A stretch of DNA of 22,383 nt from Mesostigma viride (GCA_009746045.1 RPFO01000795.1:1-22383), one strand, 5' to 3'. Shown: positions 8,091-14,936, counted from the stretch's first letter. Numbers and translations: made by a program. The notes: generated from the letters alone by a model not told the origin.

Positions 8091-8402
8091 AAGATTTTTC
8101 AAAACTTTTTAAAAATATTGATTTTATTACTAAATAAAAAAGATGATGGAGTATTTCAGAATACTCCATCATCTTTTTTTATTTTTATATAGTATTAAAA
8201 AAATATTTTATATTTTTAATAAATATTTACTATCTATTTTTGAAAATAATAATAAATTTATTTCTTTTTTTTGATTCATTTCTATTTTTTTTAATAATCA
8301 GAAAATTATATTTAGTTTAAATTTTGCAATTTTTTGACATGAATACAAAAAGCTATTATTTGAATAGTTATGAAATAAATTTTTTAATATTTTAATGTAT
8401 AA
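8057..8402. other. Intergenic region between convergent petG and ycf65
   Basis: These 346 bases hold two strong hairpins in the first third (8047-8090 and 8136-8179). The remainder is A/T runs without a credible gene on either strand. The longest ATG frame noticed there is 18 codons. The arm B equivalent is 14174-14519. Confidence 0.7.
8136..8179. terminator. Bidirectional terminator-like hairpin between petG and ycf65
   Basis: A perfect 20-bp stem with core AGATGATGGAGTATT (8141-8155), a TCAG loop (8156-8159) and its complement. A-rich and T-rich flanks give a T tract after the stem on both strands. It sits between the convergent genes petG (+) and ycf65 (-), so it can end transcripts from either side. 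Mirror copy at 14397-14440. Confidence 0.75.
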
Positions 8403-8723
8403 CTAATTTTCATAAAGACAATTAGCAAATTTATCAGTGAATATGCAATTAGGAAATTTTGCTTGAGCTTCTGACAATGAAGGTTTTTTTTCATCTTCTT
8501 GCCAATAATTAATTACATCTGTCGTTTGATTAAGTAATGCAATAGATTCATCATAAGAGATCCATGGCTTATTAGCTAAAGCATCTTTTAATTCTTCCCA
8601 TGCATCTTTACGAGGCCAGAAAAAATATTCAGTGATAGGACTATTTCCTCTATTTGTGACTTGATCTACTGTTACAGCTAAATTTTTTTCTAACCAAAGA
8701 AATTTAAGTACAAATTTCTGCAA
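8403..8723 (-). CDS. ycf65: Plastid-specific ribosomal protein 3 (PSRP-3/Ycf65), TTG start
   Basis: A 106-residue PSRP-3, a small-subunit ribosomal protein of cyanobacteria and plastids. The conserved core is visible: KFLWLEKNLAVTVDQ, then SPITEYFFWPRKDAWEELK, KPWIS and LLNQTTDVINYWQ. The frame extends upstream to an ATG at 8774, but AAGGAGG at 8736-8730 lies 6 bases before TTG 8723, and translation from that TTG (MQKFVLKFLW) reproduces the usual N-terminus of the family. I therefore place the start at TTG. The alternative would add 17 residues. The gene is alone on the minus strand, convergent with petG. Confidence 0.93.
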   Translation of the reverse strand: MQKFVLKFLWLEKNLAVTVDQVTNRGNSPITEYFFWPRKDAWEELKDALANKPWISYDESIALLNQTTDVINYWQEDEKKPSLSEAQAKFPNCIFTDKFANCLYEN

Positions 8724-8729
8724 CGGATA

Positions 8730-8736
8730 CCTCCTT
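8730..8736 (-). promoter_or_regulatory. Strong Shine-Dalgarno site deciding the TTG start of ycf65
   Basis: AAGGAGG on the minus strand is a near-perfect match to the 16S rRNA 3' tail, 6 bases from TTG 8723. Most genes in the window lack such a site. Mirror copy at 13840-13846. Confidence 0.85.
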
Positions 8737-8929
8737 TTTACTGTAGATGAATTTTGTTTTATAAAAATATTCATCTATATCTGTATAATATATTTTTTTA
8801 GAGAAAATATATTTTCTATACTAAAAAATATATTTTAAATTATTAGACAATTGAATCCAACTATGTATATAAAGAATATATTAAAAAATTTATGTATGGA
8901 ATACATTTATGATAACATGCGTTGCATAA

Positions 8930-9003
8930 GGAGGCATAGCTCAGTTGGTTAGAGCGCTATGTTGACATCGTAGAGGTCACTGGTTCGAATCCAGTTGTCT
9001 CCA
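8930..9003 (+). tRNA. trnV-GAC: tRNA-Val (GAC)
   Basis: A 74-base cloverleaf: acceptor GGAGGCA/TGTCTCC with discriminator A, D arm GCTC-AGTTGGTTA-GAGC, anticodon stem CTATG/CGTAG around TTGACAT, T arm ACTGG-TTCGAAT-CCAGT. The anticodon at positions 34-36 reads GAC, which decodes GUC and GUU. Plastids commonly also encode trnV-UAC. No other valine tRNA is visible in this window. Confidence 0.93.
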
Positions 9004-9058
9004 AATGTTTTTAAAATATATAAAATAAAATAAAATAAATAAATTTTTTATTATATTA

Positions 9059-9131
9059 TACCCCCAGGGGAATTCGAATCCCCGTTACCTCCGTGAAAGG
9101 GAGATGTCCTAGGCCTCTAAACGATGGGGGC
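9059..9131 (-). tRNA. trnE-UUC: tRNA-Glu (UUC)
   Basis: A 73-base cloverleaf on the minus strand, GCCCCCATCGTTTAGAGG at the 5' end and CCCCTGGGGGT-A at the 3' end. The anticodon stem CTCC/GGAG encloses CTTTCAC with anticodon TTC. It strongly resembles the standard plastid trnE, which also supplies glutamyl-tRNA for the C5 pathway of tetrapyrrole synthesis. A consensus-like promoter lies just upstream (9146-9174). Confidence 0.97.
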
Positions 9132-9145
9132 TTTTCACGTTCAAT

Positions 9146-9174
9146 ATGATAATAAATTTGATAATTTGTGTCAA
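9146..9174 (-). promoter_or_regulatory. Sigma70-type promoter for trnE
   Basis: On the minus strand a perfect -35 TTGACA (9174-9169) is followed after exactly 17 bases by TATCAT (9151-9146), 14 bases upstream of the mature trnE 5' end. Sequence, spacing and position fit a promoter for the plastid-encoded RNA polymerase. Mirror copy at 13402-13430. Confidence 0.75.
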
Positions 9175-9345
9175 CACTTTCTATTCGAAATAACGACATT
9201 TTATAAATAAAGAATAGAAAATAAAAATTTTTCCCAACACTTGTTTTTTTATTTACACAGTCTAGAAAAAATTTTAAAGATCAATTTTTTTTATTCATTA
9301 TAAACTAATCTATATATTTCATCAAAAGTTTTGGAGTTAATCGAT

Positions 9346-10392
9346 GTGAGTATTTTAATAGACAATATTTCAAAAAAATTTGGCAATTTTCAAGCACTGA
9401 ATCATATTAATTTGGAAATTAAAAGTGGATCTATAATTGCCTTGTTGGGCCCCTCTGGTTCTGGTAAGTCTACATTATTAAGAATAATAGCTGGATTAGA
9501 TACGCCAGATGAAGGGACAATTTGGATATCTGGCAAAAATGCTAGTGGTTATTCTATACAGTCACGTAATATAGGTTTTGTATTTCAAAATTATGCTTTA
9601 TTTAAAAATATGACTGTATACGATAATATTGCATTTGGATTAGAATTACGTCGTATTTCATTTAATGATATATCTAGAAAAGTTAATAAATTATTAGAAT
9701 TAGTTCAATTACAAAATCTTGGACATAGATATCCTGCTCAACTTTCAGGAGGTCAACGTCAACGTATAGCTTTAGCAAGAGCTTTAGCTATAGAACCCAA
9801 AGTTTTGTTGCTTGATGAACCATTTGGTGCTTTAGATGCAAGAGTCAGAAAAAATTTAAGAGCATGGTTAAGAGATTTACACAATAAATTTTCCATAACT
9901 ACTATTATTGTCACACATGATCAACAAGAAGCTATGGAAATTGCAGATGAAATTGTTGTATTTAATTCTGGTCGTATTGAACAAATTGGTAAGCCGCAAG
10001 ATATTTATGATCAACCTGCAACTCCATTTGTGTTTAGCCTTTTAGGTTATGTTAATAAAATTTCTTTTGATAATGAAATAGCAAATTTTCTTTTATCTTC
10101 TTTTCCAGAAAAACAATCTGTTTTGATGCAAGAAAAACAATTTTATATAAGACCACATCAAATTGTTATTAGTAAACAATCAAATGAATCTAATTATTCA
10201 GCAAAAATTGAAAATTTACTTTATATTGGTAATTGGATACATTTAGATATATATGTTGCTTCTTTCAATGTTAATTTAAAAGTACACGTAAGTCCTAAAG
10301 AATTTGATAATCTTCAGCTTAAATCTTTTCAAGAAAATATATATGTAAGTTTACGTTCAAAAGGTAAAGAACCTATTAGATTCTTAGAATAA
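9346..10392 (+). CDS. cysA: Sulfate ABC transporter ATP-binding protein CysA, GTG start
   Basis: A 348-residue CysA, the ATPase that powers sulfate uptake across the plastid envelope with CysT-type permeases. From the GTG start, Walker A GPSGSGKST is at residues 35-43, the Q-loop glutamine near 81, signature LSGGQ at 133-137, Walker B LLLDEP at 154-159 and the H-loop histidine (VTHD) at 191. A C-terminal regulatory domain follows. The frame is open from TTG 9331, but GTG 9346 gives the usual MSILIDNISKKFG beginning and has GGAG at 9333-9336 nine bases upstream. No permease gene lies nearby. Plastid cysA is kept mainly in green algae and some early land plants. Confidence 0.95.
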   Translation: MSILIDNISKKFGNFQALNHINLEIKSGSIIALLGPSGSGKSTLLRIIAGLDTPDEGTIWISGKNASGYSIQSRNIGFVFQNYALFKNMTVYDNIAFGLELRRISFNDISRKVNKLLELVQLQNLGHRYPAQLSGGQRQRIALARALAIEPKVLLLDEPFGALDARVRKNLRAWLRDLHNKFSITTIIVTHDQQEAMEIADEIVVFNSGRIEQIGKPQDIYDQPATPFVFSLLGYVNKISFDNEIANFLLSSFPEKQSVLMQEKQFYIRPHQIVISKQSNESNYSAKIENLLYIGNWIHLDIYVASFNVNLKVHVSPKEFDNLQLKSFQENIYVSLRSKGKEPIRFLE

Positions 10393-10504
10393 GTATTATA
10401 TAATTTAAATATTTGATATTAATTTTTTCAATTTACATATTTAATAGATTTAATTAAATCAGAAACTAAATATGAATTGAATTTTTTTGATCATTTTTTT
10501 AATT

Positions 10505-10576
10505 AGCCCTTAACGAGAATTGAACTCGTGACCTTCTCCTTACCAAGGAGATGCTCTACCACTGAGCTATAAGGGC
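10505..10576 (-). tRNA. trnT-GGU: tRNA-Thr (GGU)
   Basis: A 72-base cloverleaf on the minus strand: acceptor GCCCTTA/TAAGGGC with discriminator T, anticodon stem TCTCC/GGAGA around TTGGTAA (anticodon GGT), T arm ACGAG-TTCAATT-CTCGT. The gene is 29 bases downstream of trnY on the same strand and convergent with cysA, so trnY-trnT may be cotranscribed. Confidence 0.96.
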
Positions 10577-10605
10577 TTTTTATATATTCAAAATATAATG
10601 AAAAA

Positions 10606-10687
10606 TGGGCCGAGCTGGATTCGAACCAGCGTAGGCGTAGCCAACGGATTTACAATCCGCCCCCATTAGCCACTCGGGCATCGACCC
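10606..10687 (-). tRNA. trnY-GUA: tRNA-Tyr (GUA)
   Basis: An 82-base class II tRNA on the minus strand: acceptor GGGTCGA/TCGGCCC with discriminator A, anticodon stem GCGGA/TCCGT around TTGTAAA (anticodon GTA), a long variable arm (GGCTACGCCTAC) and T arm GCTGG-TTCGAAT-CCAGC. It closely resembles the standard plastid trnY. Confidence 0.96.
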
Positions 10688-10915
10688 TTTTTTTTTCTAT
10701 AGAAAATTCTATACCACTAAATAATATGCTATTTTTTGTATAATCAAATATATTTTTTATTATACAAATTGCTTATGCTTAAGACTATCATAGATAATTT
10801 ATTCACACAAGTCATTTTTAATAATAATTAATTGCTCTATTATTTTTTTATAAAAATTAAGTTTGTTTTTTAAAAAAATAATTTTTTTAAAATATACAAA
10901 AAAATAATTACTATT

Positions 10916-10971
10916 AATAGAGTAAATATGTTATGTTATTAGATGAAAATAAATAACATATTCACTCTATT
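10916..10971 (+). promoter_or_regulatory. Long inverted repeat upstream of trnL
   Basis: Two 19-base arms, 10916-10934 (AATAGAGTAAATATGTTAT) and 10953-10971, are complementary except for one A/C mismatch, around an 18-base loop. The element ends 9 bases before trnL. It could be a transcript-end structure, a regulatory hairpin in the trnL precursor, or a replication-related cruciform. Function is not known. Mirror copy at 11605-11660. Confidence 0.5.
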
Positions 10972-10980
10972 GTTTTTAAG

Positions 10981-11066
10981 GGGAGTGTGGCGGAATTGGC
11001 AGACGCAACGGACTTAAAATCCGTTGATTTTAATCGATCGTGAGGGTTCAAGTCCCTCCACTCCCA
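10981..11066 (+). tRNA. trnL-UAA: tRNA-Leu (UAA), intronless
   Basis: An 86-base class II tRNA: acceptor GGGAGTG/CACTCCC with discriminator A, anticodon stem ACGGA/TCCGT around CTTAAAA (anticodon TAA), variable arm TGATTTTAATCGATCG, T arm GAGGG-TTCAAGT-CCCTC. The anticodon loop is uninterrupted, so the group I intron often found here in plastids and cyanobacteria is absent. Confidence 0.97.
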
Positions 11067-11138
11067 AACCAAAATACTATAATTACTTCACTTAGAAAAA
11101 CAAATCAAAAAATAATAAATAAGCCTCAATCTTTTTTT

Positions 11139-11225
11139 GGAGAAATGTCCGAGTGGTCGAAGGAGTAGCATTGGAAATGCTATGTAGGGGTAACTTTACC
11201 GAGGGTTCGAATCCCTCTTTCTCCG
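11139..11225 (+). tRNA. trnS-GGA: tRNA-Ser (GGA)
   Basis: An 87-base class II tRNA: acceptor GGAGAAA/TTTCTCC with discriminator G, anticodon stem TAGCA/TGCTA around TTGGAAA (anticodon GGA), long variable arm TGTAGGGGTAACTTTACC, T arm GAGGG-TTCGAAT-CCCTC. It is the last gene of arm A, 31 bases before the arm ends, and converges on its own mirror copy. Confidence 0.97.
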
Positions 11226-11256
11226 TTATAATTTTTTTTTATTTCTTTTCTCGTCT

Positions 11257-11319
11257 ACAAATAATTCAAAAAGTTTTATCAAGCAAATATTTGCTTTGAT
11301 AAATTTTTTTTTTATATAC
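11257..11319. other. 63-base centre of the palindrome
   Basis: This is the only sequence between the two arms. Complementarity stops at 11256/11320 (A at 11257 faces C at 11319). It holds the 12-base palindrome GCAAATATTTGC (11283-11294), whose centre almost coincides with the centre of the whole structure, and a T10 run. No gene fits. If the palindrome is genomic, this is the entire small single-copy region. Confidence 0.85.
11275..11313 (+). terminator. Terminator-like hairpin at the palindrome centre
   Basis: TTTATCAA and TTTGATAAA flank GCAAATATTTGC to form a roughly 14-bp hairpin with a one-base bulge, followed by T10 at 11304-11313 on the plus strand. It looks like an intrinsic terminator for trnL-trnS of arm A. 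Read from arm B it has only a short T tract (complement of AAAAAG at 11268-11273), so the element is asymmetric. Confidence 0.6.
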
Positions 11320-11350
11320 AGACGAGAAAAGAAATAAAAAAAAATTATAA

Positions 11351-11437
11351 CGGAGAAAGAGGGATTCGAACCCTCGGTAAAGTTACCCCTACATAGCATT
11401 TCCAATGCTACTCCTTCGACCACTCGGACATTTCTCC
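11351..11437 (-). tRNA. trnS-GGA: tRNA-Ser (GGA), arm B copy
   Basis: Identical to 11139-11225 on the opposite strand, with anticodon GGA. The two copies converge with 125 bases between them, of which 62 are arm sequence and 63 the unique centre. Confidence 0.97.
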
Positions 11438-11509
11438 AAAAAAAGATTGAGGCTTATTTATTATTTTTTGATTTGTTTTTCTAAGTGAAGTAATTATAGT
11501 ATTTTGGTT

Positions 11510-11595
11510 TGGGAGTGGAGGGACTTGAACCCTCACGATCGATTAAAATCAACGGATTTTAAGTCCGTTGCGTCTGCCAATTCCGCCACACTCCC
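11510..11595 (-). tRNA. trnL-UAA: tRNA-Leu (UAA), intronless, arm B copy
   Basis: Identical to 10981-11066 on the opposite strand, with an uninterrupted anticodon loop CTTAAAA. The 19-bp inverted repeat lies upstream at 11605-11660. Confidence 0.97.
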
Positions 11596-11604
11596 CTTAA
11601 AAAC

Positions 11605-11660
11605 AATAGAGTGAATATGTTATTTATTTTCATCTAATAACATAACATATTTACTCTATT
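11605..11660 (-). promoter_or_regulatory. Inverted repeat upstream of trnL, arm B copy
   Basis: Mirror of 10916-10971, with the same single mismatch in a 19-bp stem and an 18-base loop. Function unknown. Confidence 0.5.
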
Positions 11661-11888
11661 AATAGTAATTATTTTTTTGTATATTTTAAAAAAATTATTT
11701 TTTTAAAAAACAAACTTAATTTTTATAAAAAAATAATAGAGCAATTAATTATTATTAAAAATGACTTGTGTGAATAAATTATCTATGATAGTCTTAAGCA
11801 TAAGCAATTTGTATAATAAAAAATATATTTGATTATACAAAAAATAGCATATTATTTAGTGGTATAGAATTTTCTATAGAAAAAAAAA

Positions 11889-11970
11889 GGGTCGATGCCC
11901 GAGTGGCTAATGGGGGCGGATTGTAAATCCGTTGGCTACGCCTACGCTGGTTCGAATCCAGCTCGGCCCA
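11889..11970 (+). tRNA. trnY-GUA: tRNA-Tyr (GUA), arm B copy
   Basis: Identical to 10606-10687 on the opposite strand, anticodon GTA, with trnT 29 bases downstream on the same strand. Confidence 0.96.
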
Positions 11971-11999
11971 TTTTTCATTATATTTTGAATATATAAAAA

Positions 12000-12071
12000 G
12001 CCCTTATAGCTCAGTGGTAGAGCATCTCCTTGGTAAGGAGAAGGTCACGAGTTCAATTCTCGTTAAGGGCT
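12000..12071 (+). tRNA. trnT-GGU: tRNA-Thr (GGU), arm B copy
   Basis: Identical to 10505-10576 on the opposite strand, anticodon GGT. Convergent with the arm B cysA. Confidence 0.96.
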
Positions 12072-12183
12072 AATTAAAAAAATGATCAAAAAAATTCAAT
12101 TCATATTTAGTTTCTGATTTAATTAAATCTATTAAATATGTAAATTGAAAAAATTAATATCAAATATTTAAATTATATAATAC

Positions 12184-13230
12184 TTATTCTAAGAATCTAA
12201 TAGGTTCTTTACCTTTTGAACGTAAACTTACATATATATTTTCTTGAAAAGATTTAAGCTGAAGATTATCAAATTCTTTAGGACTTACGTGTACTTTTAA
12301 ATTAACATTGAAAGAAGCAACATATATATCTAAATGTATCCAATTACCAATATAAAGTAAATTTTCAATTTTTGCTGAATAATTAGATTCATTTGATTGT
12401 TTACTAATAACAATTTGATGTGGTCTTATATAAAATTGTTTTTCTTGCATCAAAACAGATTGTTTTTCTGGAAAAGAAGATAAAAGAAAATTTGCTATTT
12501 CATTATCAAAAGAAATTTTATTAACATAACCTAAAAGGCTAAACACAAATGGAGTTGCAGGTTGATCATAAATATCTTGCGGCTTACCAATTTGTTCAAT
12601 ACGACCAGAATTAAATACAACAATTTCATCTGCAATTTCCATAGCTTCTTGTTGATCATGTGTGACAATAATAGTAGTTATGGAAAATTTATTGTGTAAA
12701 TCTCTTAACCATGCTCTTAAATTTTTTCTGACTCTTGCATCTAAAGCACCAAATGGTTCATCAAGCAACAAAACTTTGGGTTCTATAGCTAAAGCTCTTG
12801 CTAAAGCTATACGTTGACGTTGACCTCCTGAAAGTTGAGCAGGATATCTATGTCCAAGATTTTGTAATTGAACTAATTCTAATAATTTATTAACTTTTCT
12901 AGATATATCATTAAATGAAATACGACGTAATTCTAATCCAAATGCAATATTATCGTATACAGTCATATTTTTAAATAAAGCATAATTTTGAAATACAAAA
13001 CCTATATTACGTGACTGTATAGAATAACCACTAGCATTTTTGCCAGATATCCAAATTGTCCCTTCATCTGGCGTATCTAATCCAGCTATTATTCTTAATA
13101 ATGTAGACTTACCAGAACCAGAGGGGCCCAACAAGGCAATTATAGATCCACTTTTAATTTCCAAATTAATATGATTCAGTGCTTGAAAATTGCCAAATTT
13201 TTTTGAAATATTGTCTATTAAAATACTCAC
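12184..13230 (-). CDS. cysA: Sulfate transporter ATPase CysA, arm B copy
   Basis: Encodes the same 348-residue protein as 9346-10392, with all ABC motifs intact. The preferred start is GTG at 13230, with GGAG nine bases upstream. A longer frame from TTG 13245 would add five residues. Identical copies would double cysA dosage if both arms are real. Confidence 0.95.
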   Translation of the reverse strand: MSILIDNISKKFGNFQALNHINLEIKSGSIIALLGPSGSGKSTLLRIIAGLDTPDEGTIWISGKNASGYSIQSRNIGFVFQNYALFKNMTVYDNIAFGLELRRISFNDISRKVNKLLELVQLQNLGHRYPAQLSGGQRQRIALARALAIEPKVLLLDEPFGALDARVRKNLRAWLRDLHNKFSITTIIVTHDQQEAMEIADEIVVFNSGRIEQIGKPQDIYDQPATPFVFSLLGYVNKISFDNEIANFLLSSFPEKQSVLMQEKQFYIRPHQIVISKQSNESNYSAKIENLLYIGNWIHLDIYVASFNVNLKVHVSPKEFDNLQLKSFQENIYVSLRSKGKEPIRFLE

Positions 13231-13401
13231 ATCGATTAACTCCAAAACTTTTGATGAAATATATAGATTAGTTTATAATGAATAAAAAAAATTGATCTTT
13301 AAAATTTTTTCTAGACTGTGTAAATAAAAAAACAAGTGTTGGGAAAAATTTTTATTTTCTATTCTTTATTTATAAAATGTCGTTATTTCGAATAGAAAGT
13401 G

Positions 13402-13430
13402 TTGACACAAATTATCAAATTTATTATCAT
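13402..13430 (+). promoter_or_regulatory. Sigma70-type promoter for trnE, arm B copy
   Basis: TTGACA at 13402-13407, a 17-base spacer and TATCAT at 13425-13430, ending 14 bases before trnE. Confidence 0.75.
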
Positions 13431-13444
13431 ATTGAACGTGAAAA

Positions 13445-13517
13445 GCCCCCATCGTTTAGAGGCCTAGGACATCTCCCTTTCACGGAGGTAACGGGGATTC
13501 GAATTCCCCTGGGGGTA
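13445..13517 (+). tRNA. trnE-UUC: tRNA-Glu (UUC), arm B copy
   Basis: Identical to 9059-9131 on the opposite strand, anticodon TTC, with its own copy of the promoter just upstream. Confidence 0.97.
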
Positions 13518-13572
13518 TAATATAATAAAAAATTTATTTATTTTATTTTATTTTATATATTTTAAAAACATT

Positions 13573-13646
13573 TGGAGACAACTGGATTCGAACCAGTGAC
13601 CTCTACGATGTCAACATAGCGCTCTAACCAACTGAGCTATGCCTCC
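13573..13646 (-). tRNA. trnV-GAC: tRNA-Val (GAC), arm B copy
   Basis: Identical to 8930-9003 on the opposite strand, anticodon GAC. Confidence 0.93.
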
Positions 13647-13839
13647 TTATGCAACGCATGTTATCATAAATGTATTCCATACATAAATTTTTTAATATAT
13701 TCTTTATATACATAGTTGGATTCAATTGTCTAATAATTTAAAATATATTTTTTAGTATAGAAAATATATTTTCTCTAAAAAAATATATTATACAGATATA
13801 GATGAATATTTTTATAAAACAAAATTCATCTACAGTAAA

Positions 13840-13846
13840 AAGGAGG
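13840..13846 (+). promoter_or_regulatory. Shine-Dalgarno site for ycf65, arm B copy
   Basis: AAGGAGG, 6 bases upstream of TTG 13853, supports the TTG start as in arm A. Confidence 0.85.
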
Positions 13847-13852
13847 TATCCG

Positions 13853-14173
13853 TTGCAGAAATTTGTACTTAAATTTCTTTGGTTAGAAAAAAATTTAGCT
13901 GTAACAGTAGATCAAGTCACAAATAGAGGAAATAGTCCTATCACTGAATATTTTTTCTGGCCTCGTAAAGATGCATGGGAAGAATTAAAAGATGCTTTAG
14001 CTAATAAGCCATGGATCTCTTATGATGAATCTATTGCATTACTTAATCAAACGACAGATGTAATTAATTATTGGCAAGAAGATGAAAAAAAACCTTCATT
14101 GTCAGAAGCTCAAGCAAAATTTCCTAATTGCATATTCACTGATAAATTTGCTAATTGTCTTTATGAAAATTAG
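13853..14173 (+). CDS. ycf65: Plastid-specific ribosomal protein 3 (PSRP-3/Ycf65), TTG start, arm B copy
   Basis: Encodes the same 106-residue protein as 8403-8723. The longer frame from ATG 13802 is less likely, because the strong Shine-Dalgarno site lies inside it and the family N-terminus begins at the TTG. Confidence 0.93.
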   Translation: MQKFVLKFLWLEKNLAVTVDQVTNRGNSPITEYFFWPRKDAWEELKDALANKPWISYDESIALLNQTTDVINYWQEDEKKPSLSEAQAKFPNCIFTDKFANCLYEN

Positions 14174-14519
14174 TTATACATTAAAATATTAAAAAATTTA
14201 TTTCATAACTATTCAAATAATAGCTTTTTGTATTCATGTCAAAAAATTGCAAAATTTAAACTAAATATAATTTTCTGATTATTAAAAAAAATAGAAATGA
14301 ATCAAAAAAAAGAAATAAATTTATTATTATTTTCAAAAATAGATAGTAAATATTTATTAAAAATATAAAATATTTTTTTAATACTATATAAAAATAAAAA
14401 AAGATGATGGAGTATTCTGAAATACTCCATCATCTTTTTTATTTAGTAATAAAATCAATATTTTTAAAAAGTTTTGAAAAATCTTAAAAATATAATTTGA
14501 TCATTAGAAAATGATCAAA
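14174..14519. other. Intergenic region between ycf65 and petG, arm B copy
   Basis: Mirror of 8057-8402. Two strong hairpins near the petG side (14397-14440 and 14486-14529), otherwise A/T runs with no gene seen. Confidence 0.7.
14397..14440. terminator. Bidirectional terminator-like hairpin, arm B copy
   Basis: Mirror of 8136-8179, a perfect 20-bp stem with a four-base loop between the convergent ycf65 (+) and petG (-). Confidence 0.75.
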
Positions 14520-14529
14520 TTATATTTTT
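14486..14529 (-). terminator. Perfect 20-bp hairpin overlapping the petG stop, arm B copy
   Basis: Mirror of 8047-8090. It contains the petG stop codon at 14522-14520. Confidence 0.7.
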
Positions 14530-14633
14530 AATTGATCACCACGTCTATACTGTAAATAAGCTGTAACAAATAATCCTGCTAAAGTAATAGGAATCATACC
14601 TAATACAATTCCAGACAAAAGAGATTCAACCAT
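14520..14633 (-). CDS. petG: Cytochrome b6f subunit V (PetG), arm B copy
   Basis: Encodes the same 37-residue PetG as 7943-8056, on the minus strand downstream of petL. Confidence 0.97.
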   Translation of the reverse strand: MVESLLSGIVLGMIPITLAGLFVTAYLQYRRGDQLKI

Positions 14634-14757
14634 AAATTTGTAAAAATAAAAAATTGAGTTTCCGTTTTTATTTAAAATGTCATATATAGTAAAAAAAATA
14701 ATTAATAGTTTAGACTATATATGTTATATCTTTTAGACAAATAAACAAATATATGTT

Positions 14758-14853
14758 TTAAATTAATTGTATTGTTCTTAATACTAAAAAAATACCAATA
14801 GTAACTAGAGCAAACGCAGCTAATATACCTAAATAACTTACAACTGTGAACAT
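14758..14853 (-). CDS. petL: Cytochrome b6f subunit VI (PetL), arm B copy
   Basis: Encodes the same 31-residue PetL as 7723-7818, with AGGAG 7 bases before the ATG at 14853. Confidence 0.9.
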   Translation of the reverse strand: MFTVVSYLGILAAFALVTIGIFLVLRTIQLI

Positions 14854-14914
14854 GAATAATCTCCTATTAAATATAAGACTATAAAACTAGTATACAAAGA
14901 TCTTTATTTGTACA

Positions 14915-14936
14915 AAAGTATTGCTAAAAATACTTT
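14915..14936 (-). terminator. Small stem-loop in the spacer before petL, arm B copy
   Basis: Mirror of 7640-7661, an 8-bp stem with a 6-base loop. The role is uncertain. Confidence 0.35.

Larger units (their letters stand above)
198..11256 (+). repeat. Arm A of a giant inverted repeat
   Basis: This stretch is the reverse complement of 11320-22383. Inside about position 1100 every paired gene end sums to 22576, so no net length difference exists over about 10 kb, and paired proteins are identical. Five one-base deletions near 410, 556, 977, 1062 and 1096 make arm A five bases shorter. The limit at 198 is set only by the end of the window (22383), so the true outer border is unknown. It carries no rRNA gene in the visible part. 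Confidence 0.95.

Noticed and set aside
8334-8362. TTGACA followed 17 bases later by TATTTG on the plus strand
   Set aside because: No plus-strand gene follows before trnV, almost 600 bases away; the -10 match is poor and it would be antisense to ycf65. Probably chance.
11226-11423. 65-codon minus-strand frame over the palindrome centre
   Set aside because: Most of it is the arm B trnS-GGA gene read in frame plus the centre; no protein-like features.
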